Positions 1-8,500 of a stretch of DNA of 27,495 bases are shown here, in pieces. Position 1 is the first letter of the stretch, and each line of letters starts with the position of its first letter. The notes below the pieces were generated by a model. That model ran no database searches. It was given only the letters and a program-made list of their open reading frames with translations, and had not been told where the DNA came from. Location of the stretch: contig JAMCPC010000068.1 in assembly GCA_023379725.1 (NCBI GenBank), positions 1 through 27,495 of the forward strand. Direction: 5' to 3'. The stretch comes from Actinomycetota bacterium. GTDB lineage: Bacteria > Actinomycetota > Acidimicrobiia > Acidimicrobiales > JAMCPL01. The position numbers were made by a program, and so were the translations under genes.

Positions 1-652
1 CTTCATCCATGGCAACAGGGGCAGGTTCATCAAGAACAATCCATCCCCTTTCTTCAGCCATTGCACCAAGCACCAACGCACATGATACCTCGGCTGTCTC
101 ACCCACGCTCTCATTCAATCTACCCACGTTCTCCTTCAATTCGCGTACAGTTCCCTCGGTACGTAACTGGGCTGCCACCAGTTCCTTGACGGTCGATTCA
201 AGGGATTTAACGTTTTCATCTGTACGACGCTGGGCATTCGCCAGTTCCTTGACGGTTTCCTCGGTACGTAACTGGGCTGCCACCAGTTCCTTGACGGTCG
301 ATTCAAGGGATTTAACGTTTTCATCTGTACGACGCTGGGCATTCGCCAGTTCCTTGACGGTTTCCTCGGTACGTAACTGGGCTGCCACCAGTTCCTTGAC
401 GGTCGATTCAAGGGATTTAACGTTTTCATCTGTACGACGCTGGGCATTCGCCAGTTCCTTGACAGTTCCCTCGGTGTGTCGCTGTGCATTTTCGGTACGT
501 TGCTGTACCTCTGCCAACTTCTTCACCTCTGCCGTCAATAGGCGCATCTCGTTTGGCAGACTAAGAATCTCATCACCGAGAATCACTGCCCTAAGAGTCG
601 CACGTAACGACTCGTCCTGCTCCAGTTCACGAATAATCTCCAACGTATTCAT
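1..652 (-). CDS. Coiled-coil protein with 35-residue repeats, C-terminus outside window
   Basis: The frame starts at the ATG at 652-650 and stays open to base 1, so at least 217 residues are present and the C-terminus is missing. Residues 1-45 read MNTLEIIRELEQDESL..., then a long Glu/Lys/Arg/Gln-rich coiled coil made of alternating TVKELVAAQLRTEE and TVKELANAQRRTDEN segments. The last visible part (ETAEVSCALVLGAMAEERGW..LDEPAPV) is no longer heptad-like and should be the start of a globular domain. Many bacterial proteins of this layout (short acidic N-terminus, 'AQRRTEE' coiled coil, then a PD-(D/E)XK-like or DUF3782-like domain) are known; assignment to them is inference. Both open frames that overlap this one (plus strand and another minus frame) translate to low-complexity Ser/Arg/Trp strings typical of shadows. 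TATAAT lies 7 nt before the ATG, which suggests leaderless translation; a damaged small ORF ends 8 nt upstream. Role unknown. Confidence 0.75.
   Translation of the reverse strand, partial: MNTLEIIRELEQDESLRATLRAVILGDEILSLPNEMRLLTAEVKKLAEVQQRTENAQRHTEGTVKELANAQRRTDENVKSLESTVKELVAAQLRTEETVKELANAQRRTDENVKSLESTVKELVAAQLRTEETVKELANAQRRTDENVKSLESTVKELVAAQLRTEGTVRELKENVGRLNESVGETAEVSCALVLGAMAEERGWIVLDEPAPVAMDE
154..468. repeat. Three tandem 105-bp repeats inside a coiled-coil gene
   Basis: Units begin at 154, 259 and 364 (each starting cctcggt) with a period of exactly 105 bp. The copies are almost identical; only the end of the third differs by a few bases, and a degenerate continuation follows at 469. 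105 bp is 35 codons or five heptads, so adding or losing a copy keeps both the reading frame and the coiled-coil phase. The near identity points to recent expansion. Confidence 0.95.
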
Positions 653-659
653 GTAAATC

Positions 660-665
660 ATTATA
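660..665 (-). promoter_or_regulatory. -10 element TATAAT before coiled-coil gene
   Basis: A perfect TATAAT on the minus strand lies 7 nt upstream of the ATG at 652, the spacing expected if transcription begins at or next to the start codon. It overlaps the stop codon of the small ORF upstream, so the downstream gene could be transcribed independently. No convincing -35 hexamer was found. Confidence 0.5.
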
Positions 666-880
666 CACCATCCCTGTAATGCTTATATATGACACAAGTA
701 TGGCCGATGCGCACCTGATCTCTCCATCGCCACCAAGCTCCCCGCTTCTCCACCATCCGCCTGACCCAATGAGTCGGACCGTCAGGCGTGTGAATGGTTA
801 CTACTTCATACAGCAATTGATCGAAAATTAATGTAGCATTATTCTTTGATAGTGCAATTTGCTCTGGCCGAAGACGTCAT
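661..880 (-). pseudogene. Small Trp/Arg-rich ORF with a damaged or unusual start
   Basis: A protein-like minus-strand frame runs from 876 to the TAA at 663-661 (71 codons). It contains LIFDQLLYEVVTIHTPDG and then RRMVEKRGAWWRWRDQV, ending HYRDGV. The frame has no ATG at its start: it is preceded directly by TGA at 879-877, while an ATG at 880-878 overlaps that stop in another frame. Removing one base around 873-875 would join ATG ACG to the frame (M-T-L-R-P-E-Q-I). It is therefore either a +1 frameshifted gene, a sequencing error, or a shorter protein using TTG at 816 (51 aa). The stop is 8 nt before the coiled-coil gene, suggesting an old two-gene unit. The family is not recognised. Confidence 0.5.
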
Positions 881-894
881 AACTATATATGACC

Positions 895-931
895 AGAATA
901 GGAGTACAGGAGAATAAGAATAGGAGTACAG
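895..931. repeat. Direct repeat, two 15-bp copies
   Basis: AGAATAGGAGTACAG occurs at 895-909 and 917-931 with a period of 22 bp. It lies in the intergenic space between the damaged minus-strand ORF and the surface-protein gene, next to the hairpin at 941-961. No function is evident. Confidence 0.8.
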
Positions 932-940
932 AATCGCAAG

Positions 941-961
941 CCTCAGGCTTTAATCCTGAGG
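941..961. repeat. Perfect 7-bp stem-loop resembling an IS200/IS605 end
   Basis: CCTCAGG (941-947), loop ctttaat, CCTGAGG (955-961), followed by AGGAG. No U-run follows on either strand, so it is a poor intrinsic terminator. The style, a short GC stem with a CTTTA-type loop followed by GGAGG, resembles end hairpins seen beside tnpB-type IS200/IS605 elements. No transposase ORF is in the window, so this would be an orphan end or a MITE fragment. The identification is by resemblance only. Confidence 0.35.
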
Positions 962-1031
962 AGGAGAAGAATACAAACAATCATCCAGCCATAGGTGACC
1001 AGCAGTTTAGAAAAAGGAGGAAGGAGGACAG

Positions 1032-3533
1032 ATGAGACGAAGACGAGCACGACAAGCGTTCCAAAATATATTTGAGTACCAGAAATGCCTGGCGACCACT
1101 CAGGTCAATCCGAGAAAAAGGATCAGCACCGGCAATGCTCCTACCGGTCATGCTCCAGGTGCTCGTAAAGTAATTCGTTTCCGACCGGAAATGTTGATCT
1201 TGGCGGTAACGGCATTCGCCTGGATGTCTTCTGTATCTCCCCTGGCGGTAGGTCAGAGGAATACGGGAAGCCCAGCACATCCAACAGGTCATGTTAGCGC
1301 AGCAAGTACAGGAGCCTGGACAACCGCCGTAGCGCGGCATAAATCAACAACCATACCGTTAGCTACTTCAAGCACAAGCAGCACAAGCAGTACAAGTGGT
1401 GGAACGTATGTCCCGATCACACCAAAAAGATTGGCAGATACGAGATGTGGCACATCGCCCACACCGAGCTTTTGTACATCAGATAACCTGCCTACTGCAA
1501 ATGCCACACTCAGTCCTCTGAGCACAGTAGGATACTCAGCATGGTCTTCACCCTATACGATTGACTCTGACAATGAGATTAATCTCGTATCATGTCCAAC
1601 AGCTGTTTTCTGCATGGCGCTGAACTACAATGGTCCCGTTTTCTCATGGAACGGGAAATCGTGGTTATCTCTAGCATCGGTGAACGATCCAAACGGTAGT
1701 GGCATCTCGGGTCTGTCATGTGCCTCCAGCAGCTTCTGCGCCATCGTGGACAACAATGGCAATGTCCTCACCTGGAACGGCTCCAATTGGTCGGCACCGG
1801 ATTCCATCGATCCGAACGGCGATGGTTTTGCATCGGTGTCCTGTCCCAGCACTAGCTTCTGTAAAACAGTAGACAACAACGGGAATGTCCTCACTTGGAA
1901 CGGTAACTCGTGGTCAACAGCACTCTCTGTCGATCCGAACAACCTGCCGGATACCATCTCGTGTCCGAATACGAGCTTCTGTATGATAAGCGACTCCAGC
2001 GGCAATATATTGACCTATTCAGCCGGTTCATGGTCAAAACCGCTACTTATTGACCCAAATGCCGGCACACTCCATTCATCCTGTGCCAGCACTACATTCT
2101 GTGCCGCAGTGGACGACTTCGGGCACGCACTGACCTGGAACGGTAACTCGTGGTCAAAGCCGGATTCCATAGACCCCTCTACCGGATTCAATGCTGTATC
2201 ATGTCCTGCTACGAATTTCTGCACAGCGGTAGATGCTACCGGCAACGCATTCTCCTGGAATGGCACATCGTGGTCAACAGCGAATTCCATAGATCCGGGA
2301 TCTACACCACTACAGTCTATATCCTGCCCAAGCGCTCTATTCTGTGCAGCTGGTGACTTTACCGGCAATGTTCTCGTCTACGAAGCCCAGCCATTGCACC
2401 CCACCATTACAGTCCAGGTCAGCGGAGTGGACAGTATACCAAGCGGAGCACTGGATGCAGTATTGAATATAACGGTGACGGAGGCGACATCGCCAGGCTA
2501 CCTTACCGTCTACCCTGCCAGTACAAGTGAGCCGCCCGTCTCGAATCTGAACTTTTCAGCTGACCAGACTGTAGCCAATCTGGTCGAAGTTGCCCTCTCG
2601 TCGGTAGGTCAGGTAGATGTAACTCTCGGTGGCTCCGTACGCTCTGCAAACGCTATCGTGGACATAGAGGGCTATGTGCCCGCTACCCAGACCACGGGGT
2701 ACACATACACCGCAATACCGCCGGAACGTATAGTAGATACGCGCTGTTTCAACAGCTCTTACTCATCCACGAATTCCGGATACTGCAAAGGAATCCCGAA
2801 CCTGGTCCTCCCCACAGGAGAGGTACCGGCAGGGGGATCAGCCACAGTAACAATGCCCTCCTCATTCTCCAGTGCCACGGCAATCGTCGCAAACCTCACA
2901 GTAACCGGTACCGGTACTTCCGGGTACCTAACCGCCTATCCAGCCGGATCCAGCGTACCCACCACATCCAACTTGAACTTCACTACCGGTGCGACAGTCG
3001 CAAACCGCATCGAAGTAGGACTGGCCTCAGGCGCATTCTCTGTATTCAACGGTTCGTCTACACCGGTAAACATCGTAGTGGATCTAAACGGCATCTATTC
3101 AAATACAACCGGTGCACTCTTTGAAGGCGTCACTCCAGAACGCATCGTCGATACACGTTGTGGTACAAGCCCGCCTCCCAATTTCTGCTCAAGCGAAAAT
3201 ATACCTGCAGCAAATGCCAGCCTGACGAGGCTCGGCCCTGGTGCAACTATCCAAGTGCAGGTTAGCTCAGCTACAGGATTCCCCTCAGGAGCAAGCGCCC
3301 TGGTAGCAAATCTGACTGCAATTGCACCAAGCCAATCAGGTTACCTCACGGTGTTTCCTGCAGGATCGACCATGCCGATCATCTCTGATGTCAATTTTTC
3401 TGCACATGTAACGGCTATACCCAATATGACAGTATCTGAATTGGGAAGCAATGACTCGCTGGAAATATATAACGGCTCTTCTGGCAGTGTAGACGTGGCT
3501 CTGGACGTAACAGGTTTCTTTGCCGGAGGATAA
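1032..3533 (+). CDS. Exported surface protein: 7-repeat propeller inserted in a VDTR module, plus two more VDTR modules
   Basis: 833 residues. A strong double GGAGG precedes the ATG. The N-terminus is Arg-rich and unusually long (about 53 residues) before a hydrophobic segment (about 54-73, EMLILAVTAFAWMSSVSPL) that should be a signal or anchor. A Ser/Thr linker follows (STSSTSSTSGG, coded by 9-bp repeats). The first module starts at about 128 (KRLADTRCGTSP..) but is interrupted near residue 166 by seven repeats of about 40 residues (about 171-453). Each repeat has the pattern SC-x5-FC..D..GN.L.WNG.SW...SIDP. The module then resumes (TITVQVSG..) to about 555. Two intact VDTR modules follow (about 557-695 and 696-833, each with ERIVDTRC.. 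and GYLT.YPAGS). Seven repeats fit a seven-bladed beta-propeller, and the paired cysteines may form disulfides outside the cell. Such modules are known from secreted actinobacterial proteins; the ligand is unknown. Translation probably couples to the sigma-factor gene downstream. Confidence 0.85.
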   Translation: MRRRRARQAFQNIFEYQKCLATTQVNPRKRISTGNAPTGHAPGARKVIRFRPEMLILAVTAFAWMSSVSPLAVGQRNTGSPAHPTGHVSAASTGAWTTAVARHKSTTIPLATSSTSSTSSTSGGTYVPITPKRLADTRCGTSPTPSFCTSDNLPTANATLSPLSTVGYSAWSSPYTIDSDNEINLVSCPTAVFCMALNYNGPVFSWNGKSWLSLASVNDPNGSGISGLSCASSSFCAIVDNNGNVLTWNGSNWSAPDSIDPNGDGFASVSCPSTSFCKTVDNNGNVLTWNGNSWSTALSVDPNNLPDTISCPNTSFCMISDSSGNILTYSAGSWSKPLLIDPNAGTLHSSCASTTFCAAVDDFGHALTWNGNSWSKPDSIDPSTGFNAVSCPATNFCTAVDATGNAFSWNGTSWSTANSIDPGSTPLQSISCPSALFCAAGDFTGNVLVYEAQPLHPTITVQVSGVDSIPSGALDAVLNITVTEATSPGYLTVYPASTSEPPVSNLNFSADQTVANLVEVALSSVGQVDVTLGGSVRSANAIVDIEGYVPATQTTGYTYTAIPPERIVDTRCFNSSYSSTNSGYCKGIPNLVLPTGEVPAGGSATVTMPSSFSSATAIVANLTVTGTGTSGYLTAYPAGSSVPTTSNLNFTTGATVANRIEVGLASGAFSVFNGSSTPVNIVVDLNGIYSNTTGALFEGVTPERIVDTRCGTSPPPNFCSSENIPAANASLTRLGPGATIQVQVSSATGFPSGASALVANLTAIAPSQSGYLTVFPAGSTMPIISDVNFSAHVTAIPNMTVSELGSNDSLEIYNGSSGSVDVALDVTGFFAGG

Positions 3534-3540
3534 CAAGATA

Positions 3541-5328
3541 ATGTCGACACAAGAGGTCAACGAGGCATCGGCAGCCGCAAGTAACTCCGGCCAAAGCTAT
3601 TTACAACTTGCTACCCGTGCTTGCAATGGAGATGATAACGCATTCGGGATACTCTACGAACGTATCTTCCCTCAGATATTTGATTTTCTGGCCCGCCTTG
3701 TCGGCAATCGCGAACTCGGTGAAGAACTTGCCCAGGAAAGTTTCGTTGTAGCATTCGAACAGCGCCATCGCTTACGCAATCCCGCTGCCATGCGTTCATG
3801 GCTCTTCTCGATTGCATACCACCGTGCTATGGATTACCTGCGCCGTGCAAACAGGGAACGTCCTGGATTGACCGAAGGATTGACCGAAGGGTCGGCTGAA
3901 GGGTCGGTCGGACAAGCATACGAGATCGCATCTGAGGCAATCGGAGGAAACATGATAGCAGCAGAAGCAGCGGAATTGGTCTGGTCTGCCGCCCAAAGCC
4001 TCAAAGCCGACCAGTACGCTATATTGGATCTAAATCTGCGGCAAGGGCTCAGCGGAGTAGAACTTGCACGGGCACTCGGTACCTCGCCAGCCAGTGCCAG
4101 CATACGTCTACACCGAGCAAAAAATGCACTTGGGCGAGCAGTGCAGGCGTTACTCGTTGCCCGCAATCCATACCATTGCGATAAGCTGGCAGCGCTGGTT
4201 CCCCGGCTGGCAACATCTACAGTGGCTTCATGGTCACAGCAACCCTATTTGCAAGTGACCCAACAGCACTCTGGACAACCAGCAGCATATCCATACCACG
4301 GCGGACAGGCTGCTGCGCATACAACAGCACGGGATAATCCCGATGAACTCCCAGAAACACAGGCACATTGGCTGCAAGCCGCAAAAGCACCAATAGTCCT
4401 GTCAGGAACTGAACGGAGCCGCGTGATGCACCACCTCGCCAATTGTGATAGTTGCGGCAGGTTGGCCAGAAACCTTACAGCTCCCTCCGCACTACTCGGA
4501 TCCTTTATCATGCTCACTCCCAATGCGCATTTCAGCCATTTCGATCTTACGTCAGCACACATCTTAGCCAATAACACTGTATCTTCACATACTCCTGCAG
4601 GACACATAAAGTCGTATAAAGATACATATCTTCATGGTGGAGGAAGGATGTGGAGCAGGGCGATCGGATTGAGAGCACTTTCCGTCAGCTCTGTATTGTT
4701 GATCATCGTAGGAAGCGCTGGTGGCGCGTATCTCCTCCACAACGGTCCACATACAATAAGTACAGCGGCTTCAAGAAACGCCAATCCGGTAGGTGCTACC
4801 AACCGCTCTCGCTCCACGCATAGCTCCACAACAAGTGCACCTGGCATCACTCCAAGCACGGCACCTACAGCCACTCCAAGCACAGCACCTACAGCCACTC
4901 CCGTGCCGAGCAGCACCACCCCTCCGGCACAAATGCCTGACCTGTACATAACAACCGGTGCAATACTGGGTAGCTTGTACTCCTGGCCCGACTTCCCTTC
5001 TACCATCCAACTCTACAACACCGGGTACCTGGGAAATCTATCCTGGGTGTCGTCGAATCCCCAATCCGCTTCGGCTCATGGCATATATGTTTCGTGCAAC
5101 TACGCCCTACCAGGACCGTGCTCCGGCAATATGGTATCGAGCCAGATCGAGATCATTGCATCAGATCCGCAATACTGCACCGTAAAAATCTGGAATCAGA
5201 CTACCGGCCAGTCCAGTTTCGTACATGCTTACATATTCGATGGACTTGACCTAATCAATACCGGTGGAAGTACGCAGCAACCCCCATTCACGTTCAAGTT
5301 AGGCACTCAACAATCATGTACACCATGA
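3541..5328 (+). CDS. One-piece membrane-tethered ECF sigma factor with zinc-binding, TM and extracytoplasmic domains
   Basis: 595 residues from the ATG at 3541. GGAGG at 3525-3529, inside the end of the preceding gene, sits 11 nt upstream; a TTG at 3520 is a less likely start. Residues about 31-97 form sigma region 2 (AFGILYERIFPQIFDFLARL..ELAQESFVVAFE..WLFSIAYHRAMDYLRR). A linker with 12-bp repeats follows (LTEGLTEGSAEG). Residues about 145-198 form region 4 (ILDLNLRQGLSGVELARALGTSPASASIRLHRAK). Next comes an anti-sigma-like zinc motif (H298-x3-C302-x2-C305, with C213 a possible further ligand), then one transmembrane helix (about 376-399). A Pro/Ser/Thr linker contains two 24-bp repeats (4852-4899), and an extracytoplasmic domain of about 130 residues has paired cysteines. 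Actinobacterial ECF groups with C-terminal extensions are known, but this full order is uncommon. It probably keeps the sigma domains at the membrane until a signal arrives; release by proteolysis or a conformational change is inference. Confidence 0.85.
   Translation: MSTQEVNEASAAASNSGQSYLQLATRACNGDDNAFGILYERIFPQIFDFLARLVGNRELGEELAQESFVVAFEQRHRLRNPAAMRSWLFSIAYHRAMDYLRRANRERPGLTEGLTEGSAEGSVGQAYEIASEAIGGNMIAAEAAELVWSAAQSLKADQYAILDLNLRQGLSGVELARALGTSPASASIRLHRAKNALGRAVQALLVARNPYHCDKLAALVPRLATSTVASWSQQPYLQVTQQHSGQPAAYPYHGGQAAAHTTARDNPDELPETQAHWLQAAKAPIVLSGTERSRVMHHLANCDSCGRLARNLTAPSALLGSFIMLTPNAHFSHFDLTSAHILANNTVSSHTPAGHIKSYKDTYLHGGGRMWSRAIGLRALSVSSVLLIIVGSAGGAYLLHNGPHTISTAASRNANPVGATNRSRSTHSSTTSAPGITPSTAPTATPSTAPTATPVPSSTTPPAQMPDLYITTGAILGSLYSWPDFPSTIQLYNTGYLGNLSWVSSNPQSASAHGIYVSCNYALPGPCSGNMVSSQIEIIASDPQYCTVKIWNQTTGQSSFVHAYIFDGLDLINTGGSTQQPPFTFKLGTQQSCTP
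4852..4899 (+). repeat. Two 24-bp tandem repeats in sigma-factor linker
   Basis: Copies at 4852-4875 and 4876-4899 differ by one base and encode PSTAPTAT twice in the extracytoplasmic linker just after the transmembrane helix. The duplication lengthens the stalk in frame. Confidence 0.9.
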
Positions 5329-5385
5329 TCGCATACCAGCTAAACAGCTCTACGTAAACATGTTAAAATATCGTTTGCTACTATG

Positions 5386-5404
5386 CTGGTCGAAAGTTGA
5401 CCAG
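5386..5404. other. Perfect 6-bp inverted repeat after the sigma gene
   Basis: CTGGTC (5386-5391), 7-nt loop, GACCAG (5399-5404). It lies 58 nt after the sigma-factor stop. It could be a stem-loop that slows or ends transcription, or a dyad protein-binding site. It has no U-run, so terminator activity is doubtful. Confidence 0.35.
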
Positions 5405-5515
5405 ATCACGCTAAATATAGTCACGGTAGCACTGGGTGCTCCATCTGGAGCGGTAAATATGTATGCTCCCACTGGTAGCAACGTAATGATAGATATCGTA
5501 CGGTGGTATGTTTAA
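5396..5515 (+). pseudogene. Relic of a VDTR-module C-terminus
   Basis: A 39-codon open stretch ending in TAA reads VDQITLNIVTVALGAPSGAV and then NMYAPTGSNVMIDIVRWYV. It aligns by eye with the end of module 1 in the protein at 1032-3533 (ADQTVANLVEVALSSVGQVDV..IVDIEGYV), sharing DQ, N-x-V-x-VAL, G-x-V, the DI position and a terminal YV. No start or upstream part of the module remains in frame. The stop overlaps the first codons of the 1558-aa gene (ATG at 5508). It looks like the tail of a lost VDTR-type gene, left by deletion or recombination. An alternative is that ATG 5460 opens an 18-codon leader peptide. Confidence 0.6.
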
Positions 5516-8500
5516 CATAGCTTCACCGGCCACAACGATAAGACGTAGGCGATTCTGGTGGCGGAGGGCAGCGGTCATCCTGCTTTCTGCTTGCATGCTC
5601 TCTACCGCAGTGGGAATCGGAGCGGCTGAGCTGACTTCGTATGCTCAGACAGCCACCGGTCATACACTTCTCCGCACGACTCCGTGGGGAAGCATCCTCA
5701 CATCCCACCTGCCCCTGCACACCCATCTCAAGGGTGACCCTCTCCTTGCAATATCACCAAACTTCTCATCAGATGGCACTGCAGTTGCCGGCACTCCACA
5801 GGGAGTATATGCAACGTCAGACGGTGGAACTACCTGGACATGCGTGGGCTTTTGCGGTATATCCGTCGTCGACATGGCGATGAGCCAGAACTTCGACAAC
5901 AACAACTCGCAGGGAGCGGTGCTCGTGGCCCTGTCATGTCCTGCCAAGCCTACCGCCGGGTGCCAGAACACCCTGCCTGCACTTGGATATGCCCAGGTAT
6001 GGCTTCTCACGAATATAAACGGAAGTAACGCATCGTGGCTACCCACGAGAATTTACATGGGAAGCATCGATGCCCTTGCAATAAACGACCAGGGAATGGC
6101 ATTCGTCGACTTCACGGGGAGCTCCTGGGAGGAATGGGTAAAGGGGTGCGGTATCGATGGCTGCAAGCCTCATCTGGATATGGAGGGTAGTGGCCTCTAT
6201 GATTCGCAGAATGCCTCGGGAGCCTGGAACATCGTCACACCTACTCCCTATGGTGCCGGTTGTGGTCTCGCCTTCAACCTTGATGGGCATGGAGGATGGA
6301 TGATCGACGATACTGGACAATTCTTCAATACTGCCGACTATGGGGCACACTGGAGTGCCGTGCCATGGCCGCGGACATTGGCATCATCGCCCGTCCTGCC
6401 CGGGGCAGACTCTGGCAAACAGGGATATTTCGGATACGTGCTTGATCTCTTCAACCAGAACTCGCGAGGTTGCAACGGTCCGGGCGGTGGTGAACTCGAC
6501 CAGGGAGTCGGGCTGGCAACCCAGCCTTTATCGCTCTGGGATCAGCATGTGACTTCCCTGACAGCCGACCCAAACTTCACGATACCCGGTCACCATCGAG
6601 ACATAGCATTCGCTGCGACAGGCAGAGGGATCTACCTGGGCGGTGCCGATAGTACAGGAGATTTCTTCGACCTCCTGCCTGGATCCCCGCATAATGCCTC
6701 ATCTATTGCGGCTGGACGTGACGCTGCTGGCCAGGCAGTCATAATGGCCATGATCGGATCGAGTATCGAGCGTCTAAATGTAAACTGGCCTCTCTTGCTC
6801 CCCTCTCTGGATTTCCAGGTTGGATCAGCCAATTCCACCACGCCACAGATATATCAGGGAAGCACCTACACCTGGCCAGATACTCTCACAAGCAAAAATG
6901 GCTTTTCGGGCAAGGTAGACTTCCGGTTCCTCGATAGCGCTCCACTGAGTGTAGCACCTCCCACTGCAGTGAAGTTAGCTACGAACAGCACCATACACTC
7001 GGGCTTCGCCATTCACGCGTACAGCGGGGGGACGCCCGGTACCTATCTCATCCTCCCGATTGCCGAAGCATCGGATGAGTCTGCCTACAAGAGTGCCCTT
7101 GGCTTGCAGATCCAGGTCGTTTCACCTCCGGTATATCTCGAGAAGCCCTCAATCTCGCCTGGGAGCACTACCATCGCCAGAGCTGGCGGCAACGCTACCT
7201 TCACTATCACCATATCAAGAGGACCCCAATGGACGCCCGCCTACTCCCGAGTAAAATTGACTCTCACGGGATACAGCCTGCCAGAGGGTGTCGCAACGAC
7301 ATTCTCCCCACCTGTGCTTGACCTGTCCAGCACAGATTCCGCCTCATCTACACTCACCGTTACCACTACCCAGCTCTCCCCCTCGGTGGTATTCCAGCTG
7401 GGGATACTGGCAACCTCAGCCTCCAGGACATATCACATGCAAGTAACGGTAACAATAGGACCACCCGTTCCGACAACCTTCATAATTGCTCCATCTGCTC
7501 CTCCATCGATGTACGAGTACACTGTCCACCATTTAACGATCTCTGCTCTGGGCGAAAATGGGCGAGTACTTACCAATTACAGCGGCCCGCTCGCGCAACT
7601 GAGTGGTCACCCTGTTGGTGTAGGAGTCGGATACGGTTGCCCTCAAAGTGGGTGCTGGATCGACTTTTACCATGGAATAGCAAACGTAGCCTATTCATTC
7701 AATTCCTACTCATCCTCCGAGCATCTCATCGTTACGGACGAATCAGGAGTACCCAGTGCCACGACAGCGACCTTCTCTGTCGAAGCTCCACCTGTCGCTT
7801 TCAAATTATCTCCTATCTCAAACCAGGTCATCGGCCATCCTTTTGCCGTCCACATAGAGGCTCTTGACGCTAAGGGACGACTCGTCACTCTATACAACTC
7901 CAACCAAGTCTGGCTGGCAGACCAAAGTGGCTTCGTCTACGAAAGAATCGGGCCATTTTCAGGTGGAACCTGGACAGGAAACATCACGGTGCCCGTCCTC
8001 ATCACTCACGACCTCTTACGGGCAGGTGACCCCATAGGAATAGCCCCTCTTGACATCCCCGTTTACGGCAACAGCAACCTATTCGACGTACAACTTCCTC
8101 CCAATAAGGGACTCGGCGGTGGAGGAACTTGGCCACAAGTCGATTTCAATGCCGGTCGCACCGATTTTAACCCCACTGCTCTCGTAAGCGCATCGGGCCT
8201 AGTCGACGCAAAGGTGCTGTACGAGTTACCCACCCATCTCCCGACGTTCTGCGGTAACGGATTCTTCGGAACCCTGCACTGCGAATCGCTCAGTACCTCA
8301 CCCGGCGGTGCCGGAGATGAGCGACCGCCCGAAGTGGGAGGAGGAATTATCATCCCAGGTCAGTTCATTGCTTTTAATACACTAACAGGGCAATTCCTAT
8401 GGGTGGACACCAGCGAGTTGAGCTCTGGGACGACATCGAACAGTCCGATAGAACCGATAATAGACGGCAATGCTATCTACGCATGTAAAGTTCCGCAGAA

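Noticed and set aside
154..468. CRISPR array
   Set aside because: Units are contiguous 105-bp tandem repeats without unique spacers and lie within a coding frame.
9..656. Plus-strand open frame of 215 codons
   Set aside because: It is Ser/Arg/Trp low complexity caused by the 105-bp repeats; the minus-strand frame gives a clean heptad coiled coil.
1289..2368. Several minus-strand frames opposite the propeller repeats
   Set aside because: Repeated composition of the real gene opens the opposite strand; no starts or domains support them.
3520..3540. TTG at 3520 as start of the sigma factor
   Set aside because: GGAGG at 3525-3529 would lie inside the coding region; it is correctly placed for the ATG at 3541.
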